Positions 44,206 to 55,800 of a DNA stretch of 64,000 nt are shown here, in pieces. Each line of letters starts with the position of its first letter. Position 1 is the first letter of the stretch. Made by a program: the position numbers and the translations under genes. The DNA comes from Astropecten irregularis (Eukaryota > Echinodermata > Asteroidea > Paxillosida > Astropectinidae): contig OZ020250.1 of assembly GCA_963971285.1 (NCBI GenBank), positions 7,362,499 through 7,426,498 of the forward strand, written 5' to 3'. The notes under the pieces are model-generated. The model saw only the letters and a list, made by a program, of their open reading frames with translations. It had not been told where the DNA came from and did not search any database.

Positions 44206-46300
44206 ATATGTTTCTAATTCACGATTTATAATGCGAATATGACCATACAATGAGGGTGGGTGTTGCTGCATTACAAATGAAAGTTATACATGTCATTATA
44301 GTGCACTGTAGTTAAGCTAGTGTAATAAGCTGACATATTGTGAGCACCCTGAGATATCAACCATGTTGGGCTTTTATGACCTAATTGTCTTTCGTGGGAA
44401 GCATATTGCAACCCTTCACCTGACCAATTTCCGAACATTTTACCCGTTTTTACGTATACATTGACAGCTCGCCTATTAACTAATGCATTGAATAACCGCA
44501 TACAGTGTATGATAAATTTAATCCAATAAAAATGAAAAAAAATGTAATTAATAATAAATAATCAAATAATTAAAACAAATCCTTTTCAATCTGGCTAGTA
44601 TTCTGTACATAAAAAAGCAATAACTAAAAAGCACCGAGCCTAAAACACACTTCCATTTATCGTCGGACATAAGACTTTCTAGTAAGCGACTTTTTATTAA
44701 TGTTAATATAAAAAAAGATAAATCTTTGAATTGAAATCTCGTACATGTAATGCCAGTAACAAGAATAGTGTCCCATCATCAACATTGAAGTCATACTCTT
44801 GATCAATTTTTCACGAATTCGACTTCGTGACTGATATTTTTTAGCAGTGTGTTATTTAAATTCAAATAATGACATTTCCTCTTGACCAGAACAGTAGAGG
44901 TGACAACTATTTGGGGGTTTCATAGACGAATGTCTGACATAATAATACTCTGTATTCAATGTAGTGTTTTGTACTGTTACTGTAAAAAAAAGAGTACCAA
45001 ATAATCCCCAAAAACGTACATTTCCATTATTAGCCATAAAACACCAATAAATAGTAAAATATTTTGATTTATACAATTATACAACGTACTTGTGTGCTGC
45101 TATAATTATTTACCACAACAAAGGAGAGTATTATTACTAAATTTCAAACATGAAATGAAAATGAAGATGTACTTTGCTTCATTTATCTTCTGTTTTTCAA
45201 TCAGATTTATAAATCCTTTTGGACACCTACTCGGCTTACCTGTGGGATATGTGGAACCAGGCTTGACGCCAGGCTTGAAAATGATTTTGCTACTGCCATT
45301 CGAGCCTCGAATGATACGATACGCGATACGAAGGGATCAGGCCACATGAGGAAAACCGGAAGGGAACCCTCCAGCTTTGCCATGTGTCCGATGCCCTTTA
45401 TTTCACCCAGGACACACAATGACGGTGGCAAAATAAATCCGAAGTCTACCCTTAAGCCTCATTGTGTAAAGGCCCAGAGTCAATTTCATTCGTACTCTCC
45501 CTAGTTTGTTCGTGCATTCTACATAAATCCTTACTTCAAGACAAATTCAACAACTGTATTTCACAATAAAAATGTGTATAAATACATAATAGGGCCAAAC
45601 AGCATTGCATTACCCGGATAAAAGACTTCATGTTACATCACGAGCTTAAATGTACTTTACAGGATCGGTAACATACCCAGATAGAAAGGCTCACAAATTT
45701 AAGTATAACTTTCAGGGTAAAAAGATGCTGCTGATAGAAACACACCGTAAAAATATTTCCGCCTGAAATAGTGTATTTATTCATTAGTAAGTAAAACAAA
45801 GACCGAAAACGATTTTGATCTCTGGTTAAGATAAAAACCATTCTTTGTGTTTTACAAAGATAATTGAGTCGGTATTTAGCTCTTTTCTCGTGACTCAGAT
45901 AACCGATTGAGCTCACACATCCAAATGTGTGTTATTGTATGTATATTTTGATTAAACAAAGTGTGAGTGCTGTTCTGTGACATTTACCAATCATGCATTA
46001 TACCTCTTGATAAGACGATCAAAATACGAGCATAATTACACATGCTAACACTTTTCAGCACACAATTTTTAAGGCACATTATTCGCAATATTTAAAACGT
46101 ATCTACACGCAGGGATGTGAACAACTGTATAATAAACGACGTTTTAAATCTAAGATTAAATCTCTGAATTTGCGTGTAATCCTTTACATGAAATATGTGC
46201 ATATCCTACTAAGCGTTAATTAACCATTATTAATAGTATCACAATTATATCACGCAGAGCAAACATAAAGATTGTCATGCTGAACCCCTTAACATACGTT
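44206..46300. other. Region between the lectin A signal exon and lectin B; no gene recognised
   Basis: AT-rich. Short frames at 44271-44501, 45092-45349 and 45638-45916 show no domain. Lectin A's promoter should lie right of 42432 and lectin B's polyadenylation region left of 46596. Confidence 0.4.
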
Positions 46301-46308
46301 TTGTTTCA

Positions 46309-46485
46309 TATTAATGCATCACTGAGCATTTACTTATATTCTGGGAAAAGTCAATTTTTCCTACCATTACAATTGAGTGACAACTATATGTACCACTAAG
46401 ATGACCACAACTGTCACTCAATTGCAATGGTATAGCAAAATTGACTTTTCAAGACAATCAGTAATTGCACGGTGATGCATCAATG
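46309..46485. mobile_element. Foldback MITE / long hairpin
   Basis: Arms 46309-46383 and 46411-46485 are inverted repeats, for example ATGCATCAC, AAAAGTCAATTTT and CAATTGAGTGACA answered by TGTCACTCAATTG, AAAATTGACTTTT and GTGATGCAT, with a spacer of about 27 bp. No coding content. Confidence 0.75.
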
Positions 46486-46595
46486 AATTGCAATGCAATT
46501 TTGTCAGAATTTACTCAGTGAGATAGTGAATTCAAAAGACTAAGTAGCTGAAAACAAACAATTTCTTTCACATAAGAGATTCAAATCAAGCTTTC

Positions 46596-46852
46596 CTATG
46601 CTTTGTTGTAGACCTCGCTTCCAGCTCTGTAAACTAAGGCATACACGTTGAGAGGCTTGCTACAGAGCAAGCAGTTATCCTCATTCCCAGAGGTCAAGAA
46701 GCCGAAGCTCAGGCAGCCAGCCTCCATAGAGCAGTCCCGTGCACACTGGACTCTGGTCTTGACACGGTAGCTGGGAGTTAGTACGTCTTCTGGGCGACAG
46801 GTGGCGTCCGCAGAGAGGAACAGGAATTTACCGGGTCGTGATGGGGATATAT
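46596..46852 (-). CDS. Lectin B last exon: PAN/apple-like domain and stop
   Basis: After an ACCAG acceptor the frame reads ADATCRPEDVLT, TRVQCARDCSMEAGCLSF, NCLLCSKPLNVYALVY and ends at TAG (46596-46598). Six cysteines in the C..C..C..C..C..C spacing expected of a PAN/apple fold. The frame is not preceded by its own Met, so it is missed by simple ORF finding. The matching exon of lectin A should be just left of this window. Confidence 0.72.
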
Positions 46853-49800
46853 CTGGTATTAAAGCAATAACAATACTTTTGTTTCACTTACAAGGAGAAC
46901 TTCCTATTATGATCTTGAGTAAGAAACTTTCGCTTTGGTTAGGAGCACTGCAGATTGCTAAAACTAGAACTAAATATCTAAATAGTGTGCACTTACATTT
47001 TGTACAGGAGTTTGCTTCAGGTTCTTCTGGAAAACAAAAATATCAATGGGAATACGTTAAAAACAATCGTAGAATATAAGTATTTGATGGAAGTTGAAAG
47101 GTTCAGTCCTGGAATTATGATCCACTGAAGGGGGGGGGGGGGGGGGGGGATGGGTTCCGGTTCAGAGCTGGCCTGTGGGATCATCATATGAAAGGCCGCC
47201 TTTATCTGCTAAGGAACACAATCTTCCGTTGCCGTTAGCTCAAAACGTACCACGTGTGCGGTATAGTGTGGCAAGATTTATGCCTCTAGATTTATGCCGT
47301 GAGACCAATATCTCCCTGTTCGATTTTATGTCGCCTCTCGTTTAAGATACTTGTGATGTGCGATGTCACTCCTGCGCCACCGTTCTTTGCCGACCTACAC
47401 ATGATAAACATCGTTCATTTTATGATGTGAATGATGTGAATGCTGTGGATAATGTAATGTGCGCCCCAAGTGTCATGTGTCATTGCTGCCATAACATCAG
47501 TTATTGAACAGTACCGTTTATTATAATCAAACCAACATGTATTCGACGTAATTAACCTTTAAGGGTTGACCAAAATGAATTTTGCAAAGCTTCTATAATT
47601 ATAAGATCAAGAACAAATGGTAGTTTTTGTTTGTTCGGTTTGTCATTTGTTCGTTTATCCGTTAGTCTTATTTCGAATCGTTACTGGTAGGCTATCGGCA
47701 TTCCGGTGCCATTATACAATCTTCAAAATATTTACCTAAACAATAATCACCTAAAATTCCAAACATACGACTGGTTCGACATATTTTTTGTAATGTCAAA
47801 TTGAAACTTAGCACAGAGTTGACCTCGACCAGTTGCCATTATAATCGAATGCTTTTCCGTATAGAGAAACAAAAACTGTCTGTGATATCATTTTAATCGA
47901 ACCTATGCGTTTCTTGCAGATGAAGGAAATGGCCCAGTTGCAGTCCACATCCTTCCACTTGCCCGCATGGTCAACCCCGATGCAGTTCTCCGATGTGCCA
48001 CCGTTCGGTTCGCCAGATAACCAGTTTAGGAACACCTCACCATCAGACGGCGTGTCGTTGGATGCATACTTCCACTTTCCTTCAACCTCCCGGTCGTTCT
48101 GACCAACCCAGTAGTTGTTCAATCTGTGGATGCAATGATTGTTTATTTGCTAACCCTGTAAGAGTGCCGGCGTAAAGACATATACATGTGCGGGAATCAC
48201 TATGGCTGGTTTAAATTAAAATATAGTTCTAAGTCAGGGTTTTTTGAAAGAATTTTTACACAAAGCAGACACATCCATTTAACAACTTGCAGAGGGGTAA
48301 TACCAGTCCATTTTAGGTTGACATCTCGGTCATCTCACTGCTGGTATGATAATTATTGGTAAGTGGCGTTATTAATGGCAAACTGAGATCTTTGGCTTGT
48401 TGATATCAAGTAATTTGCCCTGTACTATGATGCTGCATCAGCAAAATGGGTCTTACGTTTTGAAATCTCGGTGTCTTGCAGCCAGTAATGTGTTCTCCGT
48501 GGCGTCCTCAATGTCAACCAGAGACCAACCTTCCCCCTGGCAATAGTCGACGGCCGATTCCCAGGTAAGCTCCATGTCCATCATGAAGTAGCAGTTGCCT
48601 GGTTTGGCTGCGCTACCAAAAGCGTCCTTACGGAGGTCGGAGCATGCTGAAATGCAAATCCAAATAAAAAAAAATACATAATAATGCAATGGCTACTTTC
48701 ACCATGAGTTATAAGATATCTACCTTCTTCACTTTTTGATTTACTTTGTTTGTTCATTTGAAGAAATTACCTGTGAGTTCAGGTAATACAGTACTGCCAT
48801 CACACCTCGTCAAGGGATCTCGCGTTGGCTCTGGGTCTGCAATCCAACACGAGTGAAAGGGGGTTTCATTAACCTTATCGAGCAGATATTGTTGCGTGAA
48901 ATTTTGGAACAAAACTTCTTCTTCTTTTTTAAATCGGCGTCGAGGAGTAAATGTCATACTTTTGGTTATGACTTAAAGGTGGAGTCACTTAAGTGCATGT
49001 AATCTTCGTTGATACCCAAACTTCATATTTTGTGATAATATGAATGAGTTAAATTAAAAACAATGATGTCAGAACACAGGAAATGTCCATGCACTTCGGT
49101 AACATTGGTGGAGGGATTCCACTAAAATTGGGTTGCAATCAGACTCAACGGTACACAATGTTTGAAAAATTCAGAAGTAAAACAAAAAACGGAATGTGCG
49201 GAGTGGTTTGACATAGAATGACTCATGTATGTCTGTCAAAATATGTATAGTTACAGTTAAGGCACAGTTAAGGTATAGTTACAGGCTAAGTATAAGACGT
49301 TTTAAAAGGAAGAATTTTAACCCACCAGTTTTGAGTTTGCAGAGAGTAAAGTACTGTCCGTGGCAAGGTGCATCATGAAAGCGTCCGTTGCTTGTTTTCC
49401 TCATGGCTAGACAGTTCTCATTCCCTGCCCCGTTGGGTTCACCACTGGCCCAGTTGAGATACACCGGACACTGCCCGCTTGAGGTATACCGGTAATCGCC
49501 TTCTAGCTCCCGATCATTTTGACCGATCCAGTAATAATCATTCTTACTACGGGTGCATACAGTGTAAACAAAATTAAAAGGTTAAATTGTAATCATATGT
49601 TTCTCATTTTTCTCTCCCAGGTTTGAGGTCTGCATATCAATGACTTGTATAATGTTTCCATACACTAATGATTGAATCTTTAATACAGGGCTGAGTGCAA
49701 AATTACATTATGTAATGATAATTCAACTGATGCGGGAATAAACCTCCAATAAAAGGTGTTAATTTTCTTCAATGTAAGATGGTGCACCTGATTTCTAGCC

Positions 49801-52800
49801 GCTTGTTAGTCGTCTTTACCTATTAACAGTTAGAACTTACGGGAAATTGTCTCTGTTCCACACTTCAAGAAACCGATTTTCGTCGGCGTCCTCGATGTCA
49901 ACCACCGACCAGGAACCATTGGGGAGAGACCGGCAGAAATCCACAGCCGCCTGGAAGTGAAACTTCTGGTTGATGGCGCTGGCGTAACAAACCCCAGGCA
50001 CAAAGGGATTACTGAAGGCGGACGGCATGATGTCACGGCAATCTGGTAAGGAAACGACGGATGAAAGCATAAACACGTCAGTATATTAAAACAATATCAA
50101 GATAATTGGTTTCTAGAAAGAATAGCTATACAACCAAATTTAGTGATCAACTACTATTAAGTATTATTCTGCTGCAATTGCTGGCTTAAAGTTATGAGAA
50201 ACAAAATATATTAGGCCGCCTCAAATGTAAGGCGACATGCACGAAGAAAAGAATACAATTTAAACCAATAAAACAGGAAATATGATTTGTAGCACAAAAT
50301 AAAAAGCCAATGGATATAATATTCATAACAGTATCGATAACTTTTCATTATACAATACCACCGTATAAGACACTAAAAATGGAAATACTTGTAATGCCAA
50401 TTACTGATCAGAATCGTGATGTATAATGCTTACCACCATAAACCTCCGTAGAAGATTCCTCAGGCAAACCAGGACACGAAGGCACTGTTTCTGTACAAAT
50501 CCAGATATTTTTCAGAAAACAAGTCAATACACAAGAGTAGTGTACTCACAAGTAAAATCAATAACCCGATGGAAATAATATCAAATACACAAGATGAAAT
50601 ATCAAACATACCAGATGTTATTTTCACTTTGCATAAGAAGTTGTAATAGCCATCACAGCGTCGATCATCAAACATCCCGTCTTGATTGTAGTATATCACG
50701 CAGTTTTGTCTACGGTTCCCGTCAGGCTGGCCTGATGCCCAGTTAAAGTACACTGTACGGTTACACTCGTTGGAGCTATCGTCCACATATCTCCAAACAT
50801 TCTCGGTCTTCATGTCATTCTGGCCGATCCAGAATTTGGATGCCCGCCTGTAAAAGCATAAAAATCCCCTCCCTGTTTATAATACATATGTATTGACAAA
50901 GTACAAATGACATGAAAATATTATACAGTTTTAAATGTGAAGACCAATTTGCTAGAAATCGCAAAACCCATATTGAATTATAAATCACCAATTCCGTTTC
51001 TAATAGATGACTTGTATGAATGGCCCATTCTATCACTGATGTAAATCATTATTGCATATCATGTGAAACGTTTCCCAGGATACAGGTTATGCGAATGTTA
51101 TAAAGTATTGGCTTATCAATCATTATTGTAAACATATCCTCGTAGGTAGCCATGAGAAGAAAACATCAACATGGTGATAAATTAATGACGAAATAAATGT
51201 GATCTTCATGGCTACAACCACACAACATGGCCAAGGTGCTGACATTTCTCTATTCTATTTACACACATTATTTGTATAGCTTTTTATATTTTGTTATGAT
51301 GTGTTTACACTAAATGTATGTCAACAAGACCTTATGTTTTGCTTTTTAACACAATAAATCAGCACTTAGAAACAGATTCCATTAAAGTAATGGAAGATGT
51401 TCACTCCCAGCTCTTTTGATGTACTAAGAACTTAATTTACAATTTTATATCATATTAAATTTGCTTAAGAATTGGACTTCAAACTTACAAATTGTCACTA
51501 TCCTTCAATTCTCTTATTGCATCTTGGATGAGCTGGTTCTCCACCGCATCTTCTATGTCAGCGACATCCCATCCTATGTTGTCTCCGAGTCCCTGACAGA
51601 AGGTCCTAGCATCAAGGAATACTCCATTTTCGTCACTCGCCAAGTAGCAAACTCCGGGTTTGAGGGTCTGGTTTCCGAATGCTTCGACGTGGATATCGCT
51701 ACAAGACACCACGGGGTAACTGTTGTCTGTCGCTGATACTAAGGGGGAAAATAGGAGGAGTCATAAACTGCATGACCACAATACCATTATTACTAATACA
51801 ACTTTTGGTTTTCATCCCAAAGAAGGTCAATGATGGGTAGCGATATTGCATATGACCGTTCGTAAAGGTATATGTGGCTTAAATTGCTTTATTGACGTAT
51901 GTAGCCGCACTGACCACGTCTACTGAACATGTGTCGAAGGAAAGTGGCCCTTCTCAAATTGTTAAGAATTTCAATCTAAATGTGAACTAAATATTGTCGT
52001 CTAAAAAGAATTGGTTCTGCCTGCACGTATTGTGGACATTGCATTGTCGTGTTGTGGGGATAATTGGAGGGCAATAGCATTATACAAACAGGACTTTACG
52101 GGAAGGGAAAGGAACTGTGCGGCGCCTATGACACTGCAGGCGGAATGTCACCGCTTCAAATGCCGGCGGAAAGGACATATTGCCCAGAATTGCATCTCGC
52201 CTGAGAAGAGAAAGAGGTCGAGAAACGGGTCCCAGGCAACCCTGCAGCCTTATGGAAAGCAACTAGCAACAAGGTTCAAGAAGATCAGAGGACCATGGAA
52301 GCGGACCATGGTTTACCGCACGGTAAAGTTGACTCGTGCTCAGTAGTTGTGTGTTTTTGTGCAAGTGACTGTGCCAGCGAAGAAACCGAGCGAACCTGTT
52401 GGTGTATAGGCTACGCCGTGAGTCCTTTCATCAACTTTATTGTCAGAAGATCGGCAAGTACTAACATGGAGGCACATGTACGAAGCGCGGATGGATATCC
52501 GCTACAGAGATGTGTATCGGCAGTGGATAGGTGGATATTTCTGTTGGGTGGACGACTTACCCTTGCTGCTACATTCGGTAAACTGGAGACCTTCGAATGC
52601 ATTCTTGGGATGGATCGTTTGCTGCCTATAGTAAAGGCGGGACCAGTTATTAACACACGCTGGACCTCAGCATTCATGGAGAAAGGGCCAAGTGTATTGA
52701 CACTGTTACGTGATCTTTGATAAGTAATGATACATGTCGCACAAGATTCTCAGAGCACAAGATTATTGGAGCATCACTAATGTCGGCTATGTACTCTGTA

Positions 52801-55800
52801 TGAATTGACTTATCGGAAAATCAAGAAGGCGATGTTTTTTAACATCATAGACATGTCCGTTTTTTAACTTGAACAGTTAACAGTTAACAAACTTGGTAAT
52901 GATACTAATAGTTTGAACAATGTTTTGTCTCAGACTTGACTTGCCAAAAAGAAAGGACATTGTTGCCAGAAAAATCCAAGTTTCCAGTTTTCTGTAATAA
53001 TAATAATAAACTTCCGGTGAAATGCTTTGTTTTCAATAAAACGACATCTCAATCTGAGCAAGTGGGGCTATGCTGATGCGGCTGATACAACCTGCGAATG
53101 CGGTGACAAAGAGCAGATAATGCAGCATCTACTGCGATGCCCACTCTTTGAGGACGAGTGCTGCCTGGAAGATATGGCAAGTGCAAATGAGAAGGCCCTC
53201 AACTGCGCAAGAGCCTGGCTGAACATTTGAAGGCAATCAGAGGAGCTAGATGATGGACACGAATTGATGAGTTATACTACAGAGTGTCTAGTTTGGTTGA
53301 ATTATTATTTTGATGTATCCTTTCGTGGGCGTGTGATAAATAAATATTGAACCGAATTAAGCATCAAATCTGTCCAATGACGAATCTATTTTAAAAGTGT
53401 TTGCCGTTTCTTCTTGTTGTTTCGTTTAAATCTGCATGGCAATATAGAGGTCATTTTAATGTTTCAAACTACAAAATCCTTGAATGTGTTGGATCGAATA
53501 CGCGTGGACTTCAACAAGATATTCTGTGCTCGGGGAAGTTGTCTTGGTTGGACTGGATCTATGGTTGCTGTCATTGCCTCAGCTGCATCAGGTAAAACTG
53601 CTGGTTGACTGGGTGATGTGCATAATTTAGAGACTGGGCGTGGCTGGATTGGAATTGTCGCTGAAATACAACTGACTGTTGAGTTAATACACTTAAGAGC
53701 TTCATGTTACGTCTCAGCACTTGGCCACTGTCCAGCTCGACCATCACTGGCAACACGTCCCATGATGTGTTCTTGCTGGTTGGCTGAATTCTGACTGGTT
53801 GTCCAATCTGCAGTTCCGATAGTGGCTTTGCAGATTTGTCATATTGTCGTTTGGCCTTCTGCTTCCTAAGTTGTATATTGTCTGTCACGCCCCAGAAAAC
53901 ATTTGGATGTAGATAGGCTACAGGTGTTTCCAACATTGTCCTCACCCTCAGTTTCTGAGGTGGGTTGCTATTACACTGGAATCAGGTGTGTTTCGCCAAT
54001 CTAGAATATAGTTCCCAGAAGTCGATGTAGTTGTCATCTGTGACTAGGTAGTCATGCTTGAAGTGAAAGTGATCAGTACGCGGTGGAGCCTCTTTGGAGC
54101 TTTATGTTGTGGCTTTGTTAATATAGGCATCGACTGCTTATGGTTGTTGTCCACCTTGAAAAGCTGGTCAAATGTCTCATACGACAAGGCTAAGCATAGG
54201 CACTCCTTCTCTATCCGTGTATAGTTCTGCTCCGTAGAAGTGCGGGACAGGGGGGAACGCGACTGGTTGCCCATTCTGAAGGAGAGTTATCCCAAGCCCT
54301 ATGCGTCACACTTTATTGTGACCTCGTGGTATCATACTATCTTAGTACTGGAGTACTAGCAATCATTACCTTTATCTGCTGAAAGGACTCCTCTTGTTGT
54401 TACTGCCGTGTGAAGATTGTACTCTGCTCTGTCAACTTTCTAAGTGTCTCACTCTACTCAGCGAGCCTTGGCAAATATCGTGATAGATAGAAGATCGTTG
54501 ACACATACAGACGCTGGACTGCTTTCTCCGAGTCTGTTCGCTGTATGTGTGTAATTGCCTCTACCTTCTACGGTTCTAGGCGGACTCCCTTTGTGGTCAA
54601 AACTTGACCCATGTAAGTCACCTCAACCAGTCGTAGTCTGAACTTCTTGTGGTTGAGTTTCAATTTGCTTGTTGTGCCCCCTGATGTAGTGCTGTCATGT
54701 TCTGCTACATCACAGCGGTACATAAAGATATCTTCAGCGGCGACTGCTGTAACAGGTAGCTCCTGATATATCACCTGGCAGGTGAAGCTGGACAATGAAG
54801 CTAAACATAAATCAGCATTCCTGTTGAGAAGTGGACTGTATTGCTAGCGCGTGGTGCCATTTGGTTTGTGCAAAACACCATCGCCGTTCGAACGACAGGT
54901 GGAGCGAGTTTTGGAAGGCCCATTGTGGGAAATTGTTCTGGTCTATCTGGAGGAAATTTTCGTCTTTGGAGAGATGCTGCAAGAGTTACTAAAGCTCTTG
55001 AAGTTGTCTTACGGCGCATGGGATATGCAAGTTTGAAACTTAAGTTAAAGGAGTATAGAAGTGTGACATACCTATGGGGAGTGAGGTACAGGTGTCGGAG
55101 CATTGCAAGTGACCCAGAGAAGGTCAGAGTCTTGAGTGAGTGGCTGACGCCAACGAATGTCACCGTTGTCCATATAGCTTCCTCTGGCTGGCCGATTTAA
55201 TGATGTTGGTTGGTTATGTCATTCTTCCATGGTACAATGTCGTTACACCGCTTGACCGAGAAGGGGCAGGAGTGAAGCGAGGAGTATTAAGCCGCATTCC
55301 AGAAGTTGAAACAGAAGTTACACGAGGCTCCTATGTTGGCCTTTCTGGAGGCGGAATACATACTGAACACAAATGACCGTTACTGTGGAGTGTTAGCGGT
55401 ACTTTCCCAGGTGATAGATAAATTGTTTAGAGCGAGTGATCCCTTCCAAAAGTACAGCGTTAAGTTAGCCCGGACGAATTTCAAGAAATTCCGTCAGATC
55501 ATGTATGGGCGTCAGTTCGTCGTATTTAGCATTGACCATTATGTACTACGCTGGCTGATGAATTACAGTCACACACAAGGGCAGCTTTTCTCGTTGAATG
55601 CAGGTCATTCAGCGAGTAAGACATGACCATAGTTCATCTCTTCGAAAGGAGATAGGAGATCACATCGAAACGCTGATGGATTGAGTCTGAGGCACAACAG
55701 GCACAACGTGTATAGCTGTGTCAGAGCAGAAGCAGAAGAGAACGAGTCTACTTTTGTGAAGGCTCTACATTGCATTGGAGACTACATGTGCGCGCGACTC

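Larger units (their letters stand above)
47284..54770. repeat. Segmental duplication copy B
   Basis: Direct partner of 1-10062. About 2.6 kb shorter on the left because CTLD-IV is absent. It lacks the G/C-run insert in the Gypsy fossil. Confidence 0.8.
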
